Origin: Propionicimonas sp.
GTDB taxonomy: Bacteria; Actinomycetota; Actinomycetes; Propionibacteriales; Propionibacteriaceae
Assembly (NCBI GenBank): GCA_013791955.1
Contig: VMSW01000007.1
Location: 1,426,001-1,490,000, forward strand
Length of the DNA: 64,000 bases
Direction: 5' to 3'
The first letter of the stretch is position 1. Every line of letters begins with the position of its first letter. Made by a program: the position numbers and the translations under genes. The notes beneath the pieces were generated by a model. That model was not told the DNA's origin. It saw only the letters and a list, made by a program, of their open reading frames with translations, and did no database searches. Below, one piece after another: positions 45,825 through 54,353 of this stretch.

Positions 45825-47099
45825 GTGAATCAGCAGAACGTGGGTCCGCAGCTGCGTGCCCGCACTATCGAGCTGACTGAAGAACCCGACCTGCTCGCCC
45901 TCTTTCCGGCTGATGGCACTGCCTGGATTCGCAAGGGTGAAGGGATGGTCGGAATCGGCGAGGCGGCCCGGATCGAAGGAGCCGATTTCGCTGCCGCCGA
46001 GGCCTGGTGGGCCGAGTTGGGCAGCCGAATTCACCACGAATCTGACCTCGACGAGCACCCTGGCAGCGGGCCGATCGCGCTGGGTTCGTTCGTTTTTGAC
46101 CCGGCCCACACCGCCAATCGCTCCGTGCTGGTGGTACCTCGAATCGTGGTGGGACGCCGCCGCGGTCATAGCTGGGTCACCATGATCACCGGCATCGATG
46201 AGCCCTGGCCCGAGCTACCCCAGGCCGAACCTGCGCCGGTGGCCCCGATCGGCGCCAAAGTGGTTGCCGACAGCTTGAACCGGCAGGCCTGGCTTGGCAT
46301 TGTCGCCGAGGCGATCGCTCGGATCGCCGGTGGCGGTCTGGAGAAGGTTGTGCTGGCCCGAGGCGAGACCCTGCAGGCCGAAAACGAACTCGATCCTCGC
46401 TGGCTGGTCAACAAACTTGCCGCCAGCTATCCGACCTGCTGGACCTTTCACGTCGACGGGCTGGTGGGCGCGTCCCCGGAGATGCTGCTCCGCCGCGAAG
46501 GCGGCTTGGCCACCTCACGAGTGCTGGCTGGCACAATCCGGCGTAGCCCCTCAGCGGGCTCAGGCGATACCGCCGCCGAGGAACTGGACCTGAAACTGGC
46601 CCACGCCCTGGCCCGCTCCAGCAAAAACCTGATCGAACACGAACTTGCCGTGGCCTCGGTGGCCAGCGCGCTGGAGCCGTTCTGCTCCGGCATGAACGTG
46701 CCCGACGCGCCGTACGTGCTCGAACTGCCCAATGTGCTGCACCTGGCCTCTGATGTGACTGCGGTGGCCCTTCCAGAAGTCTCGGCGCTCCGCCTGGCCG
46801 GTGAGCTGCATCCCTCCGCTGCGGTTTGTGGCACCCCAACTGGTCGGGCCAGGGCGGTAATCGCGGAACTGGAGAGCTTGGACCGCGGTCGATACTCCGG
46901 CCCGGTGGGCTGGCTGGACGCTCACGGCGATGGCGAGTTCGCCATCGCCTTGCGCTCAGGCTGTCTGGATCGCGCCGACCGACATCGGATCACGGTCTTT
47001 GCCGGCTGCGGGATCGTGGCCGAATCCGACCCGATCGAGGAGTACGCCGAGACCGAGGCGAAGCTATTGCCGATGCACGAAGTGCTCGGACTGCTCTGA
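45825..47099 (+). CDS. menF: Isochorismate synthase
   Basis: 424 residues from GTG 45825. It converts chorismate to isochorismate, the first committed step of menaquinone synthesis. The chorismate-binding domain is recognised by GGGLEKVVLARGETL, LRREGGLATSRVLAGTIRRS and HPSAAVCGTPTGRARAVIAE, ending with GPVGWLDAHGDGEFAIALRS and the acidic FAGCGIVAESDP. An EntC-type enzyme for a siderophore cannot be excluded, but menD, menC and menE nearby favour MenF. Confidence 0.92.
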   Translation: MNQQNVGPQLRARTIELTEEPDLLALFPADGTAWIRKGEGMVGIGEAARIEGADFAAAEAWWAELGSRIHHESDLDEHPGSGPIALGSFVFDPAHTANRSVLVVPRIVVGRRRGHSWVTMITGIDEPWPELPQAEPAPVAPIGAKVVADSLNRQAWLGIVAEAIARIAGGGLEKVVLARGETLQAENELDPRWLVNKLAASYPTCWTFHVDGLVGASPEMLLRREGGLATSRVLAGTIRRSPSAGSGDTAAEELDLKLAHALARSSKNLIEHELAVASVASALEPFCSGMNVPDAPYVLELPNVLHLASDVTAVALPEVSALRLAGELHPSAAVCGTPTGRARAVIAELESLDRGRYSGPVGWLDAHGDGEFAIALRSGCLDRADRHRITVFAGCGIVAESDPIEEYAETEAKLLPMHEVLGLL

Positions 47100-47125
47100 G
47101 CCAACCCGGTTCGACCGGTCTGAGC

Positions 47126-47500
47126 TCAGCTCGGGTCCTGGACCAGGCAGAACGGATGGCCCGCCGGATCGAGAAAGACCTGGTAGGTCTGGCCTGGCTG
47201 GAAGCTGGCTTTGGTGGCGCCCAGCGCCAGCACTCTTGCCTCAGCGTCAAGCAGATCGTCCACCACAAAATCGAGATGGGCCTGCTGAGGTACCACCTGA
47301 CCGGGCCATTGCGGCGGACGGTAACCAGTCACCTGCTGGAATCCGATGGTCGAGGTGTGGCCGCTGTCGAGTTGCACCCACTCAGCGTCGGTCTGTTGGA
47401 CCAACGGCCAGCCAGTGACTGCCGAGTAGAACTCGGCCAGGACTCGAGCGTCCGGGCAATCGATCACGATGATCGGCCAACGGCCTATGGCGGTAGACAT
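47126..47500 (-). CDS. VOC-family (glyoxalase/bleomycin-resistance-like) protein
   Basis: 124 residues with two βαβββ modules. The family pattern is seen in DARVLAEFYSAVTGWPLVQQ and in DPAGHPFCLVQDPS at the C-terminal end, with HLDFVVDDLLDAEARVLALG between. The substrate or ligand is unknown. It overlaps no neighbour and is convergent with menF. Confidence 0.88.
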   Translation of the reverse strand: MSTAIGRWPIIVIDCPDARVLAEFYSAVTGWPLVQQTDAEWVQLDSGHTSTIGFQQVTGYRPPQWPGQVVPQQAHLDFVVDDLLDAEARVLALGATKASFQPGQTYQVFLDPAGHPFCLVQDPS

Positions 47501-47565
47501 GAGGCCAGCCTAGGGCCAACCGGGCCTGGCTGAACATCATTCACTCGCGGCCGGACCAGCGGCGG

Positions 47566-48597
47566 TCAAGCGGCCGACTCGCCCAACTGCGGGGCGGACT
47601 CAGCCAACGACCCTTCCGATTCGGCCGCTATTGGCTGATCGCCTGGACTCACCGGTCGGGTGAACAGCCAAAACAGCGCCGCCACCAGCGCAATCGCGGC
47701 GATCCCCACTGCACCCAAAGGTGCGGCGATTAAGGGGTTGGTCTCAACGAGGATGAGACCGAAGATGCCAGCGAAGCCGTTGATCGCGCCATGTAACACC
47801 GCCGCCGCCAACACCGAGCCGGTCACCTCCCGCGCACGCCACAGCAGGAACGAGGCGGCAACTGCCCAGGCCACCATGGCCACCACTCCCGGCAGGCGGT
47901 AGCTGGCGTAGTTGTACCCCAGCAGAATCAGCGGAGCATGCCAAAGGCCCCACATCACCCCGATGATCGCATTGGCCCGAATCGCGCCCAGGGGCGCCAG
48001 CTCATCGGCCAGCCAACCGCGCCAGCCGTACTCCTCACCGAAGGCGAATAACCCGTTGATGGTGAACCCAACCAGCACCGCGGTGCCGAAACTGATTAGC
48101 AGCAGCCACCAAAGACCCGGCACCTGGGAGTTGAGAGTCGCCACCTGGTCGGCGTTCATGGAAGTGCCCGAACTGGCGATGATATTGGCCACCAGGTCCG
48201 CCGGGCTGATCAACAGCCGGCCAGCACCGCTCACGCCCAACAGGTTCCCAGCCACCCAGCTGAGTCCGACCATGGTGGCCATGAGGGCCGCCACCACCGC
48301 GGCGGTGACCGCCAGCATGCGAAGGAGTTGCCTGCCTAGGGCTCGAGTGAAGATGCGGCGCAGCCCGAAGCCGCGGCCATCGACCTTTTCCACGACCAGG
48401 GCGGCCACTAGCGGCGCTGGCATGTAGCCCAGAGCCAGCAATATGACCACCCAGGAAGCCGTCCCAGCTCCAGTGAGGTCGCGCTGGCCTAGCAGGTACA
48501 ACACCGCCCCAACGAGCACCGCCCAACCCGCCGCGATGCCGTAGAACAGCCCGATACGCCCCCAACGAATGCCTGATTTGGCCGATATCTGTGTCAC
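47566..48597 (-). CDS. CPBP-family intramembrane glutamic protease
   Basis: 343 residues from GTG 48597 (VTQISAKSGIRWGR). It has about eight membrane helices. The three catalytic motifs are intact: FGEEYGWRGWL (EExxxR), MWGLWHAPLI (His) and AVLHGAINGFAG (HxxxN). Family members cleave prenylated or membrane proteins or give immunity to bacteriocins. A TACGGT -10 lies six bases before the start, so the mRNA is probably leaderless. The Glu/Ser/Ala-rich C-terminal tail is cytoplasmic. Confidence 0.92.
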   Translation of the reverse strand: MTQISAKSGIRWGRIGLFYGIAAGWAVLVGAVLYLLGQRDLTGAGTASWVVILLALGYMPAPLVAALVVEKVDGRGFGLRRIFTRALGRQLLRMLAVTAAVVAALMATMVGLSWVAGNLLGVSGAGRLLISPADLVANIIASSGTSMNADQVATLNSQVPGLWWLLLISFGTAVLVGFTINGLFAFGEEYGWRGWLADELAPLGAIRANAIIGVMWGLWHAPLILLGYNYASYRLPGVVAMVAWAVAASFLLWRAREVTGSVLAAAVLHGAINGFAGIFGLILVETNPLIAAPLGAVGIAAIALVAALFWLFTRPVSPGDQPIAAESEGSLAESAPQLGESAA

Positions 48598-48603
48598 GGG
48601 TCC

Positions 48604-48609
48604 ACCGTA
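48604..48609 (-). promoter_or_regulatory. -10 element of the CPBP protease gene (leaderless)
   Basis: TACGGT on the minus strand is separated by GGACCC from GTG 48597 and no ribosome-binding site is present. Confidence 0.5.
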
Positions 48610-48659
48610 GTCGCCCGACTTGCACCCTGCTGGACGGCACAGCGGCACCGAAACAACGC

Positions 48660-50372
48660 TCAGCGTTTTGGCGGCGGAATCCTGGTCTTTTCAGCGCGCG
48701 CAGCCTTGGACGCGGCCATCTCCCGCTGGGCCGCTTCCTGCTCGGCCTTCATCTCCTCCATGTTGAAGGTGCCGCGCAGCCCGATGAACACCACCGCAGC
48801 CAGCGCAGCCGACCAGATCGGATCGGCGCCAAGGATCACCGGCGCCGTGATGAGGGCGACCATGTCGATGCCGCGGAACAGGTTGAAGATCAGCGTTGGC
48901 GGCAGCGCACCGGAGGCGGTAGCCATCATTGGTGCCGAGTAGTCGGCCTTGCCGGCCGTCACCCACCGCACCGCCCCGAACAGCCCAGCCACGGCCGTGA
49001 TCACCGCGACGCTGACCCCGTCCAGGACGCTGCGGTCAGCACCAGAACTGGCGATACCGACGAAGGCCGGCGCCGCCGCTGCGCCCCAAAACGCCGCCAG
49101 CACCGCTGGCACTGCCATCGACGCGGTGCGGATCTCGGTGGTCTTGAAGGGCATTGATCGGGCCAGGCCGCCGGTGCGGGTCAGCACGCGAAGACTGCCC
49201 AAAAACGGCACCAGCGCGGCAGTCAGAGCCAACCCGCTGATCAGCGGGTTGAGCTGGCTGAGCCGTAGCGCGTCGACCGCGTAGGGCACCAGGAGGCTGA
49301 CCCCCAGGCCGATGAAAGCCGCCGGTGCTCGCCGCAATCGCTCCGCGTCGCGCCAGATCAGCGCGGTGATTCCCAATCCGCGGCCTTTGGTCGGACGGAC
49401 GTGGCCCTTCGCCATCGCTCGTCGCTCCACCAGGATGTCGCGGATCAGGCCGAAATCGAGGGCGAACATGGCCCCCTGCATACCGGAGACCAGCGAACCG
49501 CCCGAGACCAACCGGGCCCGCTGGATCAGTTCCAGCCGACGCAAGGTGGCCACGATCAATCCGATCATCGCCAGCAGCGAGACTGCCCCCAGCACCACCA
49601 CCGCTGGCCGCAATGCGGAATCTTCGGCGACTGTTTGCGTCGGTAGCCAGTTGCCGGCCATCGCGACCACCATCAGGCCGATGGCCAGCGCGCCCACCGT
49701 CGCCAGCGTTTGCAGGATCTTGAGCAGCAGCGTCCGTTCCCGGGTCTGCTCGCTGGCCGCCAGGGCCACCAGGGCTGAGCTGCCGAAGCCGGCCGCTGAA
49801 GACCAGGCGGCCACCGACCACCAGTCCATCCCGCCCATCGCTCCCACCAAGAGTGTCAGCGGCAGCGGGACGACGAAGGCCGCGACCAGCGGCAGCACCA
49901 ATCGCCCGCGCAACAATCGGCGTCGGCTGATCGGGGCCGCCATCAGCCAGGAGCCTTCCGCAGCCGAGGCCAGAATCGGCCCGAACAGCCGCGACAGGCC
50001 AAGGGCCAACGCGAAGCTCCCAAATGCCATTGCCGTGGGCAAAAGCAGCCGACTGGCATTGCAGGCCTCGGTCTCGCAGCCGGTCATGCCGTGCTGAGCG
50101 TTGATCACCGTCGAGGTGACCATTGCCCCCACCAGCAGCACACTGAAAAGCGTCACGTAGCTGTCGGAGAGCACCTGGCCGATGGTTCGGGTGGCGCGAC
50201 CATGCCGCCACAGCTTCATCAGCTCGTGCAGGTCGGCCTCGTCTACCGAAACCGGTTCGGACTCAGGCAGAAAGTAAAAGGATCGCGGTGGCCGGGCTGG
50301 CACCACTACCGGTTCGGCGGCGGCTGGCGCAGGCACCCCCGATCGGATCAGCTTTCGGGATTTCTTACTCAC
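48660..50372 (-). CDS. ABC-type exporter permease-like membrane protein (DUF6297-like)
   Basis: 570 residues from GTG 50372, which overlaps the ATPase stop by eight bases. It has about 12 hydrophobic segments, starting after ~85 residues (YVTLFSVLLVGAMVTSTVIN). SWLMAAPISRRRLLRGRLVL resembles the junction in actinobacterial membrane proteins of the DUF6297 type encoded beside ABC ATPases. A long charged Ala/Glu/Lys helix ends the protein. The substrate is unknown. The assignment as the membrane partner rests mainly on gene order. Confidence 0.75.
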   Translation of the reverse strand: MSKKSRKLIRSGVPAPAAAEPVVVPARPPRSFYFLPESEPVSVDEADLHELMKLWRHGRATRTIGQVLSDSYVTLFSVLLVGAMVTSTVINAQHGMTGCETEACNASRLLLPTAMAFGSFALALGLSRLFGPILASAAEGSWLMAAPISRRRLLRGRLVLPLVAAFVVPLPLTLLVGAMGGMDWWSVAAWSSAAGFGSSALVALAASEQTRERTLLLKILQTLATVGALAIGLMVVAMAGNWLPTQTVAEDSALRPAVVVLGAVSLLAMIGLIVATLRRLELIQRARLVSGGSLVSGMQGAMFALDFGLIRDILVERRAMAKGHVRPTKGRGLGITALIWRDAERLRRAPAAFIGLGVSLLVPYAVDALRLSQLNPLISGLALTAALVPFLGSLRVLTRTGGLARSMPFKTTEIRTASMAVPAVLAAFWGAAAAPAFVGIASSGADRSVLDGVSVAVITAVAGLFGAVRWVTAGKADYSAPMMATASGALPPTLIFNLFRGIDMVALITAPVILGADPIWSAALAAVVFIGLRGTFNMEEMKAEQEAAQREMAASKAARAEKTRIPPPKR

Positions 50373-51030
50373 CGCTGCCCTCAATAACCCGGCCGCGATC
50401 GCCCAACCGAACCACCCTGGTAGCAACTTTCTCCACCAGCAGGGGCTCATGGGTGGCCATCACGATGGCCAGACCGCGCTCACGTTCGGCCACCAGCCGG
50501 TCGGCCAACCAGGCCAGGCCTTCGGTGTCCAGGCGCTGCTCAGGCTCATCCAGCACCAGCAGCTTGCGCGGACGGACGAAGGCGGTCGCCAGCGCCAGCC
50601 GCCGCCGCTGACCCGAGGAAAGCGTTCCGGGGAGCTGGCCCGATTGGGGGACCAACTGCACCTCGGCCAGCACCTCGTCCACCGCAGCGTCCGGGTCGGG
50701 GATGCCGTGGGCTCGCGCCAGCAGGTCCAGATGCTCGACCACGCTCAAATCGGGGAAAAAATCGAGGTCATCGATGACCGTGGCGACATCGCGGCGGATC
50801 TGCGGATTGGTTTCGCTGGCCCGGATGCCGTTCACTTCCACGGTGCCCTCATCGGCCCGATCCACCCCGATCAGACACCGCAACACCGTCGACTTGCCCG
50901 CGCCGTTGCGGCCGGTTAGGGCCACCGCTTCGCCAGCGGCAACTTCGAGGTTGAAGCCGTCCACAATCACTACTGGCCCGAAGGCCTTCCTTAGGCCGGC
51001 GATCTTGAGCACCGGAGTCTTTCGCGCCAT
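50365..51030 (-). CDS. ABC transporter ATP-binding protein
   Basis: 221 residues. Walker A is GRNGAGKST, the signature is LSSGQRRRLALA, Walker B is KLLVLDEPEQ and the switch His is in MATHEP. The start MARKTPVLKIAGL at 51030 has no Shine-Dalgarno sequence. It should power export together with the membrane protein encoded next in an eight-base overlap. The substrate is unknown. Confidence 0.93.
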   Translation of the reverse strand: MARKTPVLKIAGLRKAFGPVVIVDGFNLEVAAGEAVALTGRNGAGKSTVLRCLIGVDRADEGTVEVNGIRASETNPQIRRDVATVIDDLDFFPDLSVVEHLDLLARAHGIPDPDAAVDEVLAEVQLVPQSGQLPGTLSSGQRRRLALATAFVRPRKLLVLDEPEQRLDTEGLAWLADRLVAERERGLAIVMATHEPLLVEKVATRVVRLGDRGRVIEGSGE

Positions 51031-51131
51031 GGAGGTGATTGTCCCCCATCCATACACCATCGAGAGAATTGGCTTGCCGCACCGACGCGGAGCGACTGGT
51101 TCAAGCGGTCAGCCGCGCATCGTGGCAGGCT

Positions 51132-51839
51132 ATGCGCGTGCAACCAGCCAACCGACGAGCCAGCCTTTCGAAACGGCGTGCCGCGGTATCGGAGATGTTC
51201 GATCAAGTAGCCCCCCGCTACGACCTGACCAACGACCTGTTGTCTTTGGGGATTGACCGGCGGTGGAGGTCAGAGACTGTCGCGGCCGTTGACCCGAAGC
51301 CGGGTCAGGTCATTCTCGATCTAGCCGCCGGTACCGGCACCTCTACCCATCCCTTCGCCGCCAGCGGTGCGACAGTGATCCCAGCCGATATCAGCGAGGG
51401 GATGCTCGCGGTGGGCAAGAAGCGCCAGCCCGATCTCTCCTTCGTGAATGCCGATGCCCTGGCCCTACCGTTCGCCGATGCGACCTTCGATACGGTCACC
51501 ATCAGTTTTGGCCTGCGCAATGTCGAGAACGTCCCTGCGGCCCTGGCCGAGATGTATCGGGTCACCAAACCCGGCGGCCGAATCGTGATTTGCGAGTTCT
51601 CCACCCCTACCTGGAAGCCGCTGCGGTACCTCTACCGCAGATACCTGACCCGCGGCTTCCCCTTGGTGGCAGTTTTCACCTCAACCAACCCCGTCGCCTA
51701 CGACTACCTGGTCGAATCGATCCAGGCCTGGCCCGACCAACGCAATCTCGCCGCCGAGTTGGCCAAGGCCGGCTGGCAGCGGGCAGGTTGGAAGAACCTC
51801 AGCGGCGGCATCGTCGCGCTCCATCGTGCGCATCGGTGA
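51132..51839 (+). CDS. ubiE: Demethylmenaquinone methyltransferase
   Basis: 235 residues. It methylates demethylmenaquinone with S-adenosylmethionine, the last step of menaquinone synthesis (MenG/UbiE). [33 protein letters not shown] (SAM motif I), [13 protein letters not shown] and [14 protein letters not shown] are family signatures. ATG 51132 or GTG 51138 could be the start; no Shine-Dalgarno is seen. The stop overlaps the ATG of the nuclease gene. Confidence 0.95.
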   Translation: MRVQPANRRASLSKRRAAVSEMFDQVAPRYDLTNDLLSLGIDRRWRSETVAAVDPKPGQVILDLAAGTGTSTHPFAASGATVIPADISEGMLAVGKKRQPDLSFVNADALALPFADATFDTVTISFGLRNVENVPAALAEMYRVTKPGGRIVICEFSTPTWKPLRYLYRRYLTRGFPLVAVFTSTNPVAYDYLVESIQAWPDQRNLAAELAKAGWQRAGWKNLSGGIVALHRAHR

Positions 51840-53482
51840 TGTTCACCCTCGATCCCTACGCTGCGCGCAGCTGCCCGCTGAAGACGCTGCACGCCTTTGG
51901 CCCTGCTGAGCGACCGGTCGGGGCTGCCACCGGCTCAGGCATGCCGGGCGCGACCGCCTTCACCGCCGAGGTGCTGGCCCAGATCCTGAGCGGACGGGCG
52001 AGCGTTGTCGACCTGCGTGATCGGGCCGAGGCCACCCACGAGGAACAGGAAGCCGCCTGTCTGGCGGCGATGGCCGCTGGCACCGAGGTGATCATTGGGG
52101 GGCTACTGCCTCGAGATTTCGACGAGCACCGCCGCGGCCGAGCCGAACTCCTAATCAGCGATGGCAGCGGCGGCTACGTCCCGGGCATCGTGAAGTTCCA
52201 GCGAGCCCTCGATGCCCGCCGCGACGACCGCGAGTTCACCTACTCCCCGGTCAGCGACCTGCCAGCCCGGTCGGTCTCGACGGGCTGGCGCTACCGCTGG
52301 CATTGGCGCTGGCCCAATGCCATCCAATTAGCCCACCTTTGGCAGCTACTTGCCCCCACCGGCTTTCAATCGAAGGCGGCCAATGCCGTCGTCATTGGCG
52401 TCGAGCGCCTCGACCCGGACGGTCTGGTGGCCACCTGGCTGGACCTGAATGAACCCAATCTGGCACCGGCCTCGACGGCTGCGGACGCCTCAGTGCAGGT
52501 GAGCGCCCTTGAGCGCTACCACCAAGAGTTCGCCGCGCGAGTCGAGATCGCTGAGATCGCCCAGCGAAATGACGGCTCCGAGGCGTCCCTCCTGCCGCCG
52601 ATCGTCACCACTGAGTGCGGCTACTGCGATTGGTGGCCGATCTGCCGGCCGTTGCTTGATGACGACGATCTGAGCCTGCGGATCAACAAGGCGCCACTGG
52701 ATCGTCAGGAAATCGTCGGGCTGCGTTCGGCCGGCGTAGTCACCGTCGGCCACCTGGCCTCAGCTGACCTCGACCTCCTGCTCACCGACTATCTGCCCCT
52801 GGTGGCCCACCGCCAAGGCGCCGAAGAACGGCTGCGGCTGGCCCAGCGGCGAGCCCGGCTGTTAGCTGAGGGGCAACAGCTGGATCGGCTGACCACTGGC
52901 GGAATCGACCTGCCCGCCTCTGCGATCGAGATCGACATCGATGTGGAAACCTCCCGCGCTGATCGGGTGTATCTGTGGGGTTTCTGGATCACCGATGCCA
53001 CCGGCAGCCGCTATCAGCACTTCAGCTCCTTCACCGATCTGGACGATGCGGCTGAGTTGGCCCTGGCAGTCGAGGCGATGAGCTGGCTGCGCGACTTCGT
53101 GGCCGACACCGGCGCCCTGGTATTCCACTATTCCGACTACGAGGTCACCCGCCTGGTCAGGCTGGCCGCAAGCGGGGCTCCCGAACTCACTTGGGCGGTC
53201 AAGTACGCCGCCGACCACTTCGTTGATCTGTTCTCCGTGATACGGCGCCACTTCTTCGGCGCCAACGGCCTGGGGCTGAAGGCGGTCGCCAGCGCTGGGG
53301 CCGGCTTCCATTGGCGCGATGAGGACCCCGGTGGGTTGAATAGCATGATCTGGTTCGATGAGGCCGTCCAGGCTGCGGACGTTGCGGCACGCGAACTGGC
53401 CCGCGAGCGGGTGCTGTGCTACAACGAGGACGACGTCCGTGCCACAGCTTCGTTGCGCTCCTGGCTACGTCTGCAATCCTGA
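51839..53482 (+). CDS. TM0106-family RecB-like putative nuclease
   Basis: 547 residues. The N-terminal half looks like a RecB/Cas4 nuclease, with an early Cys (ARSCPLK) and a later cluster TECGYCDWWPIC that could hold an Fe-S cluster. The C-terminal part is an RNase H-like domain: EIDIDVETSRADRVYLWGFW, VFHYSDYEVTRL and CYNEDDVRATASLRSWL supply acidic residues. The family's role is not established; DNA processing is inferred. The ATG overlaps the ubiE stop (TGATG). GTG 51836 is an alternative start. Confidence 0.85.
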   Translation: MFTLDPYAARSCPLKTLHAFGPAERPVGAATGSGMPGATAFTAEVLAQILSGRASVVDLRDRAEATHEEQEAACLAAMAAGTEVIIGGLLPRDFDEHRRGRAELLISDGSGGYVPGIVKFQRALDARRDDREFTYSPVSDLPARSVSTGWRYRWHWRWPNAIQLAHLWQLLAPTGFQSKAANAVVIGVERLDPDGLVATWLDLNEPNLAPASTAADASVQVSALERYHQEFAARVEIAEIAQRNDGSEASLLPPIVTTECGYCDWWPICRPLLDDDDLSLRINKAPLDRQEIVGLRSAGVVTVGHLASADLDLLLTDYLPLVAHRQGAEERLRLAQRRARLLAEGQQLDRLTTGGIDLPASAIEIDIDVETSRADRVYLWGFWITDATGSRYQHFSSFTDLDDAAELALAVEAMSWLRDFVADTGALVFHYSDYEVTRLVRLAASGAPELTWAVKYAADHFVDLFSVIRRHFFGANGLGLKAVASAGAGFHWRDEDPGGLNSMIWFDEAVQAADVAARELARERVLCYNEDDVRATASLRSWLRLQS

Positions 53483-53515
53483 ACACCGGGTTACGACCGA
53501 ACCAACACCGCGGGG

Positions 53516-53545
53516 TTTGTCAACGGTTTAGACCAAACTGACAAA
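53516..53545 (+). promoter_or_regulatory. Operator-like inverted repeats upstream of the GntR gene
   Basis: TTTGTCA (53516-53522) and TGACAAA (53539-53545) flank GGTTTAGACC (53525-53534), itself a near-palindrome. The inner part resembles the GGTCTAGACC core bound by HutC-type GntR regulators such as DasR. An autoregulatory site for the downstream gene is likely. Confidence 0.55.
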
Positions 53546-53583
53546 TCTCGGGCCCAAGGGCGGAAAACGGGTCAGCCATGCGA

Positions 53584-53589
53584 TATCTT
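53584..53589 (+). promoter_or_regulatory. -10 element of the GntR gene (leaderless)
   Basis: TATCTT lies seven bases before ATG 53597, with no ribosome-binding site between. Confidence 0.5.
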
Positions 53590-53596
53590 GCCCGGT

Positions 53597-54337
53597 ATGG
53601 CGCAGCAGCTCCCGGTCCAGATAGACCGCAACAGCCCGGTACCGCTGTACCACCAGGTGGCTGAACAATTAGCCGAGGCTATCGACACCGGGGTTCTCAA
53701 ACCCGGTGACGCGTTCGAGAACGAACTCTCGATGGCCGAACGGCTCAACTTGTCGCGGCCAACGGTACGCCGGGCGATCATCGAATTGGTGTCCCGCGGC
53801 CTGTTGGTGCGACGCCGAGGAATCGGCACCACGGTGGCGAACGAGGTGGTGCATCGCCGGTACGGCCTGCCCAGCCTCTACGACGACCTGAAGCGTGAGG
53901 GCCAGAACCCCCACACCGAGGTGTTGCAGTTCAGCACCAGCTATTTCGATGACCAGATCGCCGATCAGCTTGGCCTACCGCCCGGCACTCCCCTGGTCTA
54001 CGTCGAACGGCTGCGCACAGTGGACGAGGGTCCGGTGGCGGTACTCCGCAACTGGCTGAGCCCCGATTGGGCCGACCTTGAGATCGAGGAATTGGCCACT
54101 TACGGGCTTTACACCCTGATCCGGGCGCGCAACATCGTGCCAGCGGTTGGCTACCAGCACATCTCTGCTCGGCATCCAACCGAGGCCGAGCAGAAGCTGC
54201 TGAAGATGGATCCGACCGATCCGGTGCTTGCCATGTCTCGGCGGGCCTACGATCCGTCCGGTCATCCGGTGGAGTATGGCGACCACTGCTACCGCTGGGA
54301 TCGCTACTCGATCGACATCACGGCCTACTCAAGCTGA
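53597..54337 (+). CDS. GntR/HutC-family transcriptional regulator (UTRA domain)
   Basis: 246 residues. The winged HTH occupies ~10-75 (VPLYHQVAEQLAEAIDTGVL, MAERLNLSRPTVRRAIIELV, RRRGIGT). The UTRA ligand-binding domain follows, with GLPPGTPLVYVERLRTVDEG and the closing YGDHCYRWDRYSIDI. Such proteins sense sugar phosphates or amino-acid derivatives; the ligand here is unknown. No transporter or catabolic gene adjoins it, so its targets are probably elsewhere, besides its own promoter. Confidence 0.92.
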   Translation: MAQQLPVQIDRNSPVPLYHQVAEQLAEAIDTGVLKPGDAFENELSMAERLNLSRPTVRRAIIELVSRGLLVRRRGIGTTVANEVVHRRYGLPSLYDDLKREGQNPHTEVLQFSTSYFDDQIADQLGLPPGTPLVYVERLRTVDEGPVAVLRNWLSPDWADLEIEELATYGLYTLIRARNIVPAVGYQHISARHPTEAEQKLLKMDPTDPVLAMSRRAYDPSGHPVEYGDHCYRWDRYSIDITAYSS

Positions 54338-54353
54338 TTGCCCTCGCGTTGGC

